Origin: Thalassobius sp049116315
GTDB lineage: Bacteria; Pseudomonadota; Alphaproteobacteria; Rhodobacterales; Rhodobacteraceae
NCBI GenBank assembly: GCA_049116315.1
Contig: JAGDZD010000009.1
Span: 1 to 64,000 of the forward strand
Reading direction: 5' to 3'
DNA length: 64,000 bases
Both the position numbers and the translations under genes were made by a program. The notes under the pieces are model-generated. The model saw nothing but the letters and a program-made list of their open reading frames with translations. It did not search any database and had not been told where the DNA came from. This document shows, in pieces, positions 43,885 to 51,990 of this stretch; positions within the stretch are counted from its first letter, which is position 1; every line of letters begins with the position of its first letter.

Positions 43885-44362
43885 CTATGATCTATATGCC
43901 GAAACAAACCCAGCATTTGTTTCTTTTTTGTTGTACCGTTTCGTCAAGAGTTTTTCTGATGGCACATCTGAGACCCCACACGTTAGCCTCGCGTACCTCG
44001 CCGTGCCGTTGGCGATGTCTGAAAGGCTTGAAACAAGCTTTGCTTCAACAAATGCCACGACTGGCTTTCTGGCCTGGTTAAACCGCTTCCCAGAAAGCCG
44101 GGTCGGTTTGCAAAGGGATCTTGCACATTCAAAGCATGTTACGGCTACGGGACTTCGGGCGGCGCTTCACAGCCAGCTACTCAATATAGAACCAGATGGA
44201 ACGTTGAGTATTGGCGTGGCCAAGAAACCCCCAGAAAACGCTAAAGGCAAGCTGTCTAGTGGTCCAAAACATGCAGTTTCCCGGGCTGAACGGTTGGGAG
44301 TATGGATGTCAGAGGCCGGAGGCCCGGCACTGATTTTTTCAGCGTTGGAGGTCACCCCATGA
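43874..44362 (+). CDS. ABC-3C middle component
   Basis: 162 aa. The ATG lies in the last codons of the previous gene and the stop overlaps the next ATG (ATGA), so the three genes are tightly coupled. YAETNPAFVSFLLYRFVKSF...VSLAYLAVPLAMSERLETSF and FLAWLNRFPESRVGL match the small helical 'middle component' of ABC-three-component systems, which is thought to bridge ATPase and effector. No enzymatic motif is visible. Confidence 0.75.
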   Translation: MTTSYDLYAETNPAFVSFLLYRFVKSFSDGTSETPHVSLAYLAVPLAMSERLETSFASTNATTGFLAWLNRFPESRVGLQRDLAHSKHVTATGLRAALHSQLLNIEPDGTLSIGVAKKPPENAKGKLSSGPKHAVSRAERLGVWMSEAGGPALIFSALEVTP

Positions 44363-46305
44363 GCCGGTGGAATATTACACAAATTGCATTCTATGGGGCG
44401 GAAGGACGTCGCAGAACTTTGAGCTTGCGGCCAGACAAAGTGACGATCCTCACGGGGCGCTCAGGTACTGGCAAGTCGGCAATCCTAGATACTATCGATT
44501 TTTGCCTTGGCTCCAGAACTTGCGAACTTCCTTACTTTGTCCGTAGGCGGTCCGTTGGAGTGGCTGTTCATTGGAGCAATGGAGAGGTTGATGTTATTGT
44601 TGGCCGTGTAGTCCCTGACGAAGGTCAGGGCACTGAGAAAATGTTTGTACAAACTGGGGCAGGCTTGGAGTTGCCCAGCTCTTTTGATGGTATGCAAGGG
44701 CCTGCACCGCGCGCAACAGCCAGAAAGCTATTGGAACGAGCCTTTAAGATCGCTGATATCGAAGACGCTGACACCGAAGAGAAATGGACCGTTGGCAAGG
44801 CAACAATCAGGCACATAACGCCTTATCTGTATCTCACTTCCGATGTAATAATCAGTAAGTCAAAGCTATTGCATGACTTTGATGATCCGGACAAGGTGCG
44901 CGATTTGAAGGCTACCATGCCGTACTTCTTGCAAGCGGTTGATCAAGAAACGGTTTTGATACAACGAAAACTGCGGCGACTAGAGGCCGCTTATGGCCGG
45001 TTGGAACGCCAGTCGAAAAGCCAACAAAAAAGCCGATCGATGGTAACGGAAAGAGCATTGGCGCTTCTCACTCAAGCGTCAGCTGTGGGACTGATCGATG
45101 CTACGTCGCCTGAGGCCAGTGAACCAGAATTATTAGCTCTACTTCGAGACATAACAGACTTTGACATCAGCCGAACAGATGTTGAACTTGGCGATCAACT
45201 GGGACCGCTGGAAGAAGCTCGAAAGCAGGCTGTGCGTTTGGTTTCGTCCAAACGCGAAGAACGGAATGCTCTACGCGCATTGGTCAAAGACTCTTCGGGG
45301 TTCGAAACTACAGTCTCTGAGCAATATCAAAAATTGGGGCTTGTCGGACACTTGAGCTTGGACGCAGGCGTTTGCCCGGTGTGTCAAAATCCCAGCGAAG
45401 TCGGCGCCGAGATCGCGAATAGTATCTCCAGTTCATTAAGCATGATTGAACAAGAGGTGGCGTCTGTCCAACAAGTTGCTCCTGAATTAATCGAGCAATT
45501 GGAGCAAGCAGAGGCCGAACTGAAATCGACCAACGCGCGCATCCAAGAGATCGAACGTCAAATACGGAGTGCTATTCAACAGAATGATGCTCTTAAACGG
45601 GCCGACGATGTCGCCCAAGCGCGCGCAATGACCATTGGTCGAGTAGAGCAGTTCCTCGAAACCACTGTGGAGGATTTTCAACAACCTTCGATCAATCTAG
45701 GCGATCTTCAAAGTCAGATTGAAGAGTTGCGTGACTTAGTTGATCCGCAGGCGCTACGCGACAAGATAGCATACGCAGAGAATATGGTTTCAAACTACTC
45801 GTCGGAAATGCTGGCGCAGTTACCGTCCACCGAGCCATTGACGGGTGCTCGAATGCAATTTCTAGCTGATGCGAGAATTAGGGTCGTTGAGACGGTGCGA
45901 CAACGCTCGCTGAATATGGTCGAAGTCGGTTCAGATCAAAACTATCTCGCTATTCACTTGGCGCTCCTATTCGGTTTGCACAAACATTTTGAACAGGTCT
46001 CGTCGCCGGTTCCAGGTTTGTTGGTGATCGACCAGATAAGTCGCCCCTACTATCCTAAGGATGAACAAGCTGAAGATGAGCGTGATCTTAGCGAAATGAA
46101 AGATGACGACGACCGGCGTGCCATGAAACAGATCGTTGACTTCATCTTTGCTGAAACAGCAAGGGCAGCCGGCCTGCAAGTCCTGTTAATCGAACATGCA
46201 TATATGGCAAATGACGTCAGATACGTTGATGCAACTGTGGAACGTTGGACAAAGGAAAACGGACAGAAACTGATTCCCGATGATTGGCCTGAACGTGGTG
46301 AATAA
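44359..46305 (+). CDS. ABC-3C ATPase, DUF3732 type (SMC/Rad50-like)
   Basis: 648 aa beginning ITQIAFYGAEGRRRTLSLRPDKVTILTGRSGTGKS, with Walker A at residues 33-40. Two long coiled-coil arms surround a hook-like Cys-x2-Cys (VCPVCQNP, ~338). The C-terminal half-site has the Walker B-like VPGLLVIDQISRPYYP (~550) and H-loop LIEHAYM (~609). This is the DUF3732 architecture: an SMC/RecN-like ATPase whose Walker B has Gln after Asp. ABC-3C ATPases are proposed sensors of invading DNA or other threats that license the partner effector. Third gene of the coupled set. Confidence 0.85.
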   Translation: MSRWNITQIAFYGAEGRRRTLSLRPDKVTILTGRSGTGKSAILDTIDFCLGSRTCELPYFVRRRSVGVAVHWSNGEVDVIVGRVVPDEGQGTEKMFVQTGAGLELPSSFDGMQGPAPRATARKLLERAFKIADIEDADTEEKWTVGKATIRHITPYLYLTSDVIISKSKLLHDFDDPDKVRDLKATMPYFLQAVDQETVLIQRKLRRLEAAYGRLERQSKSQQKSRSMVTERALALLTQASAVGLIDATSPEASEPELLALLRDITDFDISRTDVELGDQLGPLEEARKQAVRLVSSKREERNALRALVKDSSGFETTVSEQYQKLGLVGHLSLDAGVCPVCQNPSEVGAEIANSISSSLSMIEQEVASVQQVAPELIEQLEQAEAELKSTNARIQEIERQIRSAIQQNDALKRADDVAQARAMTIGRVEQFLETTVEDFQQPSINLGDLQSQIEELRDLVDPQALRDKIAYAENMVSNYSSEMLAQLPSTEPLTGARMQFLADARIRVVETVRQRSLNMVEVGSDQNYLAIHLALLFGLHKHFEQVSSPVPGLLVIDQISRPYYPKDEQAEDERDLSEMKDDDDRRAMKQIVDFIFAETARAAGLQVLLIEHAYMANDVRYVDATVERWTKENGQKLIPDDWPERGE

Positions 46306-46396
46306 CCAGTGTCGAAAATGATCGTACTTTCAAGGTCAGCTTTCGAGGCTTCACAGAAATCACTTGTGCTTGCAGCAAATGCCTTCTTCCCACCCC

Positions 46397-47491
46397 TCAT
46401 TGGAGCACTGGCTTAGAAACCAACACCTCAGCCCGATCCAACATCCTAGATACGGTGCGCAAGCTAAGAGTGTGGCCTGCCAGCATTCCATGATCGAACA
46501 CCTCGCCCAATGCGGACAGGCTCGGCTCTAGAAGGCCGCGGCGCTCTCCCTCTGTCAGCGCAAAATCGCGCAACTGAGTTCGCGTCAGATCAGGTAGGTC
46601 AAGAACCACACAACGGCTTTGCAGCGGCTCCGGCAAGCCCTTGCGGCTATTCGCGGTCAGCACCCAGTTGGCCCAGGACATGTCGAAGCGGATTTGGTAA
46701 AATGGGCACTCCCAACCTTCCGCCGTCATACGCTCCAACAACGGAAGCAGAGCATCTGTTAATGTATGACGCGTTCCGTTATTGGAATTGACGTCTCCCG
46801 TCTTTTCGATCTCATCAACGATCACGAGCGGGCCAGCATGGCGCTCGCGAAGTACGGTCTGCATGAGTTTGCCTGGTGCTGCACTACTCCATCCTCGCTG
46901 CGTTCCCACCAATGAAAACGTTCCTGGTTCGCCGGTCGCCTCAATTTTGGTTGTGGGCACCGCAAGGTGATGCGCCAGACGGCGCGCCCAAAAGCTCTTG
47001 CCGATGCCGGGCGAGCCAACCAACACCAGCGGGTTAAACCGCACCCCCGGCATTCCCTCACGTGCAGACCGCCTGAGGCCATGCCAGACCTCTTCCGTCG
47101 CGGGCGCCATCCAAGGCATCTCAGCATGCAACGCCGCTGCGATCTCATCTGCTTTGTGTTCGGTGTGGATATGGGTCACAGAGACGCCATCTCGTAATGC
47201 GTTCAACTGAGTCTTGGCGGGATCCGGCAAATGGCTCATGCCAGATAGGCTCTGCATGCGTTCTAGAAACCGGATCGCACGGCGCTTGGTCATTTCGCGA
47301 TCATCATCGTTGATCAGCTGATACCATAACGCTGGATCATCGCCGCGATCCTCACTCCCCGCAGCGACTAGCTTCCGGTTCCTCATCTCGCGCAGTGTTT
47401 CGTTCAGACGATCTTCAACTTCGCCGAGGCGAGGTAGATGATCGATAAATTTGAGAGAGCAGAAAGGGATAGGGGTTTTAGAGAGAGTCAT
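46397..47491 (-). CDS. Lon-like AAA+ ATPase next to the right end
   Basis: A 364-aa single AAA+ domain with no protease. A helical N-terminal region is followed by Walker A GSPGIGKS (159-166), Walker B LVIVDEIEK (Asp226-Glu227), sensor-1 NWVLTANS and an Arg-finger-like LQSRCVVLDLP. The closest shape is the Lon/MoxR-type ATPase module. AAAGGA precedes the ATG. It is on the same strand as the tns operon but separated by the cargo, and starts 307 bp inside the right end. It may be an accessory transposition or remodelling factor, or cargo. Confidence 0.8.
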   Translation of the reverse strand: MTLSKTPIPFCSLKFIDHLPRLGEVEDRLNETLREMRNRKLVAAGSEDRGDDPALWYQLINDDDREMTKRRAIRFLERMQSLSGMSHLPDPAKTQLNALRDGVSVTHIHTEHKADEIAAALHAEMPWMAPATEEVWHGLRRSAREGMPGVRFNPLVLVGSPGIGKSFWARRLAHHLAVPTTKIEATGEPGTFSLVGTQRGWSSAAPGKLMQTVLRERHAGPLVIVDEIEKTGDVNSNNGTRHTLTDALLPLLERMTAEGWECPFYQIRFDMSWANWVLTANSRKGLPEPLQSRCVVLDLPDLTRTQLRDFALTEGERRGLLEPSLSALGEVFDHGMLAGHTLSLRTVSRMLDRAEVLVSKPVLQ

Positions 47492-47721
47492 GGAGGCGTC
47501 CTTTCAAAGCACGGACCCATACGGGTTGTGCCAAAGGCCTGAACCGCTTTGGTTCGGCGATTGAAAATGAAAAGGCTCCGGAGCCGATGGAACACTTAGG
47601 GAACAGAATGGAGAGCAGATCAATAGGCTTCAACAATCGTGCCCAACTGCAAACACATATGACGGCCGCCTCCCCGAAATTTTCTTAAGTAGTTGATAAA
47701 TAAAGAAAACCACCGACAGGA

Positions 47722-47798
47722 AAACTGTCGATGGTCATTTGATCTGTGTGGAGTGGTCAAAAAAGAGCTATAGTGGCCAAGTTATGCGAGGTCCCACA
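47722..47798. repeat. Right end with packed TnsB-type sites
   Basis: Read inward from 47798, the terminal core (47772-47786) is followed by a second site near 47748-47761 (TTTTTGACCACT inverted) and a third at 47722-47743, the partner of the left 22-bp site. All three fall within 77 bp, tighter than at the left end, as in the Tn7 right end. The 230 bp inside hold the AAA+ gene promoter. Confidence 0.8.
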
Positions 47799-47803
47799 TG
47801 TTC
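47799..47803. repeat. Right target-site duplication TGTTC
   Basis: Identical to 33468-33472 and directly next to the ACA-3' terminus. The 18 bp at 47804-47821 separate it from the nrdJ stop codon. Confidence 0.9.
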
Positions 47804-47821
47804 GCTTCTAGGCGCGTAGCA

Positions 47822-50092
47822 TCAGCCGCATTTGGAATGGCCACAGCTCATGCAGGTCATGCAGCCTTCGACCATTTGAACGTCGAACTGGCCGCAGCTT
47901 GGGCAGGATTTGCCGCGCGGGGTTTCACCAACGGCCATCACTTGGACTTGCGCCTTGGGGTCAGACTTTAGACCCATGCCTTCACCTTCGATGAAATCGA
48001 TACGGATGAGGTGCTGTTCAATGACATTGCCAATCGCGGCCAGAATGGAAGGAATGTACTTCCCTTGGACCCAAGCTCCCCCACGCGGATCAAAGACAGC
48101 TTTCAGCTCTTCCACCACAAAGCTCACGTCACCACCACGACGGAAGACTGCTGAAATCATCCGGGTCAGCGCCAGCGTCCAGGCATAATGCTCCATGTTC
48201 TTGGAGTTGATGAACACCTCAAACGGACGGCGATGGCCGCCAACGGTGATGTCATTGATCGTCAGGTAGATCGCGTGCTCGCTGTCAGGCCACTTCAGCT
48301 TATAGGTATGCCCTTCGAGCGCCTGTGGGCGGTCCAGCGGTTCCGCCATATAGATGACGTCTGCGCCTGCATCGACCTCTGGGGCCTTTTCACTGTCTTC
48401 ACTCACCGACAGAACACTGCCGGTCACGTCATTTGGACGATATGTTGTGCAGCCCTTACAGCCGGTCTCATAGGCTTCCATGTAAACCGACTTGAACGCT
48501 TCAAAGCTGATATCTTCGGGGCAGTTGATGGTTTTGGAAATCGAGCTGTCGACCCACTTTTGGGCTGCGGCTTGCATTTTCACATGCGCCAATGGCTCTA
48601 GGGTTTGCGCGTTCACAAAGTGATCAGGCAATTCTTTGTCGCCAAATTTGTCGCGCCACATCTGCACCGCGTAATCCACCACTTCTTCTTCGGTGCGGCT
48701 GCCGTCTTTTTGCAGCACTTTGCGGGTATAGGCATAGGCAAAAACCGGCTCGATCCCCGAGCTGACGTTGCCAGCATACAATGAAATGGTCCCCGTTGGG
48801 GCAATTGACGTCAGCAGAGCGTTACGAATGCCGTGCTCCCGGATCGCCTCCCGAACATCATCATCCATTTGCATCATGTTGCCCGAGGCCAAGAACTTCT
48901 CGGCGTCAAACAGAGGGAAGGCGCCCTTTTCTTTGGCCAGATCCACCGAGGCAAGATAAGAGGCGCGGGCGATCAGCTTCAGCCACTCTTCGGTTTTGGC
49001 CGCCGCTTCGTCGCTGCCATAGCGCAGACCAACCATCAGCAAGGCATCCGCCAGACCGGTCACCCCAAGGCCAATACGGCGCTTGTTCTGGGCTTCCTGC
49101 GCCTGCTCGTGCAGCGGGAATTGGGACACATCAACAACGTTGTCCATCATGCGGATGGCCAAGCGCACCAATTCGTCCAGCTTGTTCAGATCAATCTCTG
49201 CGCCAGCCTCAAACGGGTTGGCCACAAGGCGCGCCAAGTTGACCGACCCCAGCAAGCAGGCCCCATAGGGTGGCAAAGGTTGCTCGCCGCACGGGTTGGT
49301 TGCAGCAATGGTTTCAACATAGCTCAGGTTGTTGGCCTTGTTGATGCGGTCAATAAAGATCACGCCCGGTTCGGCAAAGTCATAGGTCGACTGCATGATC
49401 TTGTTCCACAGATCAACCGCCTGAACCGTGTGATATACTTTGTCGCCAAACTTCAGCTGCCAAGGCCCATCCGCTTTCACCGCTTCCATAAAGGCATCGG
49501 TCACCAACACGGACAGGTTGAACATACGCAGACGCGCAGAATCAGACTTGGCAGTGATGAAATCTTCGATATCGGGGTGATCACACCGCATGGTGGCCAT
49601 CATCGCACCCCGGCGGCTACCAGCGGACATAATGGTGCGGCACATCGCGTCCCACACATCCATAAACGACAAAGGCCCAGAGGCATCCGCAGCTACACCC
49701 AGAACATCCGCGCCGCGTGGGCGAATGGTGCTAAAGTCATAGCCAATGCCGCCGCCCTGTTGCATGGTCAAAGCCGCTTCTTTGAGCATGTCAAAGATGC
49801 CAGACATGCTGTCAGGAATGGTGCCCATAACAAAGCAGTTGAACAGTGTGACACTGCGTCCGGTGCCCGCCCCTGCGGTGATCCGACCCGCGGGCAGATA
49901 TTTGAAATCTTCCAACGCGCCAAAGAACTTTTCTTCCCAAGTTTTGGGGTCAGATTCTGCCTGCGCCAGCGAGCGCGCAATCCGACGCCACGTGTCCTCT
50001 ACCGAGCGGTCAATATGGGTGCCGTCTGCTTCTTTTAGACGGTATTTCATATCCCAGATCTGTTCGGAAATAGGCGCGGCGAAACGGGTCAT
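47822..50092 (-). CDS. nrdJ: Adenosylcobalamin-dependent (class II) ribonucleotide reductase
   Basis: About 756 aa. It reduces ribonucleotides to deoxyribonucleotides using B12. Visible are LFNCFVMGT (first redox Cys), QGGGIGYDFSTIRPRG, the radical-site NPCGEQPLPPYGACLLGSVNL (~266), SIAPTGTISLYAGNVSSGIEP and a C-terminal zinc-type tail CPSCG...CMTCMSCGHSKCG that regenerates the active site. The ATG at 50092 has AAAGGA upstream; 50113 is a possible alternative. The final Cys-rich codons lie next to the transposon end, so this 3' region is the likely TniQ target. No cobalamin riboswitch is apparent upstream. Confidence 0.95.
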   Translation of the reverse strand: MTRFAAPISEQIWDMKYRLKEADGTHIDRSVEDTWRRIARSLAQAESDPKTWEEKFFGALEDFKYLPAGRITAGAGTGRSVTLFNCFVMGTIPDSMSGIFDMLKEAALTMQQGGGIGYDFSTIRPRGADVLGVAADASGPLSFMDVWDAMCRTIMSAGSRRGAMMATMRCDHPDIEDFITAKSDSARLRMFNLSVLVTDAFMEAVKADGPWQLKFGDKVYHTVQAVDLWNKIMQSTYDFAEPGVIFIDRINKANNLSYVETIAATNPCGEQPLPPYGACLLGSVNLARLVANPFEAGAEIDLNKLDELVRLAIRMMDNVVDVSQFPLHEQAQEAQNKRRIGLGVTGLADALLMVGLRYGSDEAAAKTEEWLKLIARASYLASVDLAKEKGAFPLFDAEKFLASGNMMQMDDDVREAIREHGIRNALLTSIAPTGTISLYAGNVSSGIEPVFAYAYTRKVLQKDGSRTEEEVVDYAVQMWRDKFGDKELPDHFVNAQTLEPLAHVKMQAAAQKWVDSSISKTINCPEDISFEAFKSVYMEAYETGCKGCTTYRPNDVTGSVLSVSEDSEKAPEVDAGADVIYMAEPLDRPQALEGHTYKLKWPDSEHAIYLTINDITVGGHRRPFEVFINSKNMEHYAWTLALTRMISAVFRRGGDVSFVVEELKAVFDPRGGAWVQGKYIPSILAAIGNVIEQHLIRIDFIEGEGMGLKSDPKAQVQVMAVGETPRGKSCPSCGQFDVQMVEGCMTCMSCGHSKCG

Positions 50093-50288
50093 AGGGCGAA
50101 TCCTTTGGGTCATCGGTGAATCAGGCAGCATTTGTGTGGCGGTCTCGATACTAAGCCTCACACAAGATCACAATCTAGAAAGTTCATCGAGACAGTGATT
50201 TTTTGCAAGATTACCACAAGACCTTGTTCCCGGCCACAACCAAGATACAATATAGACCCCTGCCTATGGACGACTCTGTGGACGAACT

Positions 50289-50720
50289 GTGGATAAATAT
50301 ATCAACCTGATCAAACTCAGCGTGGGCACCGAGGGTGTCGATGACCTAGAGCGCTGGCATCAAACGCCTGCGGCCCAAACCGCTGATGGCCTGCCCCGGC
50401 ATGTCACCCGCATGTGGCCCAAGCGCGAGGCCGAAATTGTGGCCGGCGGATCGATCTATTGGGTGATCAAAGGCGTTATTCAATGCCGTCAACGGGTTCT
50501 GCGGCTAGACGAGGTCATTGGCCAAGATGGCATTCGTCGATGTGCGATCGTTTTGGACCCAGAACTGCATCGCACAGCCCAAGCCTTGCGGCGTCCGTTC
50601 CAAGGGTGGCGCTACCTCAAACCCGAAGACAGCCCCCCCGATCTGGCCCCCGGTCGAGAGCGCGAAACTCAGCTCCCAGCCGAACTGTCCGCTGCCCTAG
50701 CAGAAATTGGTGTTCTTTGA
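50289..50720 (+). CDS. DUF1489 family protein
   Basis: 143 aa with the DUF1489 pattern: INLIKLSVGTEGVDDLERWHQ, HVTRMWPKREAEIVAGGSIYWVIKGVIQCRQRVLRLDE and RCAIVLDPELHRTAQALRRPFQGWRYL. This family is nearly restricted to alphaproteobacteria; function unknown. The start is probably the GTG at 50289, with other GTG/ATG options upstream. It is divergent from nrdJ. Confidence 0.88.
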   Translation: MDKYINLIKLSVGTEGVDDLERWHQTPAAQTADGLPRHVTRMWPKREAEIVAGGSIYWVIKGVIQCRQRVLRLDEVIGQDGIRRCAIVLDPELHRTAQALRRPFQGWRYLKPEDSPPDLAPGRERETQLPAELSAALAEIGVL

Positions 50721-51294
50721 GACACACTCAAAATCTTTAGCAGAATTCACTCCGATCTTAGCTCGCAAAAGTTTTATTCACCATTTGTCTTTTAGAAATG
50801 TGACGACGTATTTGGCGTCAGTATAAACGACCCATTGATAGATGCGATTGTGTCAAAATTCATTGTACTTTCCGTTTGTGCCAGCGCGCCCCTATTGTCC
50901 CCCACCAAGCCTATGACGGCCTTCATATCGAGGCCTCGCTGCATCATCGCTGGCAAAAAGGTCTGAGCGGTGGCGTCAGCCTGTTTGCTGGAGCGCGCCA
51001 GTTCCACGGCGTCTTTCCCTTGTCGAGTGAGGCATGTTCAGATGAGTTTCGCGGCATCGAAATCCGGCTGAGCCATCAATCCATTCGCTTGGGCAACTTT
51101 ATCCCCCAGCTCAGCTGTCGTGCGCAGACCACCCGGTCGAATGTCGCGCTGTATGACAGCAACAGCCAAAGCTGCACCCTGGCCGTTCAACAAGAATTCT
51201 AAAGCTCTCAGCCTATTGGGATCTTTTGGACCGCCAAACCGCGCGACCATCTAAGCGCAAAAAGACAGGGAACGGCGCCGCAGCGCCGCCCCAA
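50721..51294. other. Intergenic region holding a gene remnant
   Basis: A 574-bp gap. The first 150 bp are AT-rich and featureless. The rest contains the barrel-protein remnant listed separately. Confidence 0.5.
50876..51202 (+). pseudogene. Remnant of an outer-membrane barrel gene (DUF560/Slam-like C-terminus)
   Basis: About 108 codons ending RLGNFIPQLSCRAQTTRSNVALYDSNSQSCTLAVQQEF. The 'F-P-x-L-S...T-x-S-N-x-x-L-Y-D' strand pair and a terminal Phe are typical of the last strands of surface-lipoprotein-assembly-modifier (Slam/DUF560-type) barrels. There is no plausible start, signal or N-terminal TPR region, so only the 3' end of the gene survives. Confidence 0.5.
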
Positions 51295-51990
51295 TCAATC
51301 GACTTGAAGCAACCGCGCCAGGGCTTTGATCACCTCGCGTTCGCCATCATTCATCGAGGCCATCCGCGAGCGGAACAAGGTGGCTTGCGACTTCAACACC
51401 AACCCATCACTCAAGATCTTAAGATGGTTCGCGCGCAGCGTATCCCCAGTTGAGGTGATATCGGCAATGGCCTCAGCGGTTTCGTTCTTCACTGTGCCTT
51501 CTGTCGCGCCTTGGCTGTCGATCAATTGGTAATCGGCCACCCCCTGTTCGCGCAGAAATTCCCGCACCAAACGATGATACTTTGTGGCAATCCGCAGCCG
51601 GAACCCATGGCGTTTGCGAAAGGCCGCAGCGGCCGCATCTAGGTCATCCAACACATCGACATCCACCCAAGCATTGGGCACAGCAATGATCAGATCGGCA
51701 AAGCCAAATCCCAACTCTGCCAAAGGTTCGACCTTTTGCTCCCACTGACCCAGCTTTTCGCGGATCAAGTCGGTGCCTGTCACCCCCAGATGAATACGCC
51801 CCGCCGCAAGCTCCCGTGGGATCTCACCGGCTGAAAGCAACACAAGCGATACGCCCCCGATGCCTTCGACCTTGCCTGCATATTCGCGATCCGACCCCGT
51901 ACGGCTGAGACGCACACCGCGTTCGCCGAACCAATCGAATGTTTTGTCCATCAACCGGCCTTTGGACGGCACGCCAAGCTTCACGCTCAT
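51295..51990 (-). CDS. hisG: ATP phosphoribosyltransferase, short form
   Basis: This 231-aa enzyme catalyses the first step of histidine synthesis, ATP + PRPP to phosphoribosyl-ATP. LGVPSKGRLMDKTFDWF and LRIATKYHRLVREFLREQG are characteristic, with the PRPP loop SQGATEGTVKNETAEAIADI. At 231 aa it lacks the C-terminal regulatory domain of long HisG and needs HisZ, encoded just upstream (4-bp overlap). Confidence 0.95.
   Translation of the reverse strand: MSVKLGVPSKGRLMDKTFDWFGERGVRLSRTGSDREYAGKVEGIGGVSLVLLSAGEIPRELAAGRIHLGVTGTDLIREKLGQWEQKVEPLAELGFGFADLIIAVPNAWVDVDVLDDLDAAAAAFRKRHGFRLRIATKYHRLVREFLREQGVADYQLIDSQGATEGTVKNETAEAIADITSTGDTLRANHLKILSDGLVLKSQATLFRSRMASMNDGEREVIKALARLLQVD

Larger units (their letters stand above)
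33473..47798. mobile_element. Complete Tn7-like transposon inserted 3' of nrdJ
   Basis: This 14,326-bp element has ends that read TGT inward on both sides. The outer 27 bp match at 21 positions, including an identical 15-bp block CATAACTTGGCCACT starting at position 13 of each end. Perfect 5-bp duplications flank it. It encodes TnsA-, TnsB-, TnsC- and TniQ-like proteins on the minus strand at the left, an AAA+ protein at the right, and between them a hydrolase, a CoiA-like nuclease and a three-gene ABC-3C system. The right end lies 23 bp from the nrdJ stop codon; Tn7 itself inserts a similar distance past glmS. No tnsE, resolvase, Cas or CRISPR is present. Confidence 0.93.

Noticed and set aside
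33485..47786. Transposon ends placed at the CATAACTTGGCCACT block itself
   Set aside because: Flanks of that block do not match each other; moving 12 bp outward gives 5'-TGT at both ends and a perfect TGTTC duplication.
33473..47798. CRISPR-associated transposon
   Set aside because: The TniQ/TnsC set raised the question, but there is no Cas gene and no direct-repeat array, and TniQ is TnsD-sized.
48833..50038. 401-codon plus-strand frame
   Set aside because: Antisense shadow of nrdJ, whose family motifs are unambiguous on the minus strand.
50093..50288. Cobalamin riboswitch or NrdR box upstream of nrdJ
   Set aside because: I looked for a B12-box and for the NrdR palindrome; only a weak AT stretch (ATACAATATAG) is present, not enough to call either.
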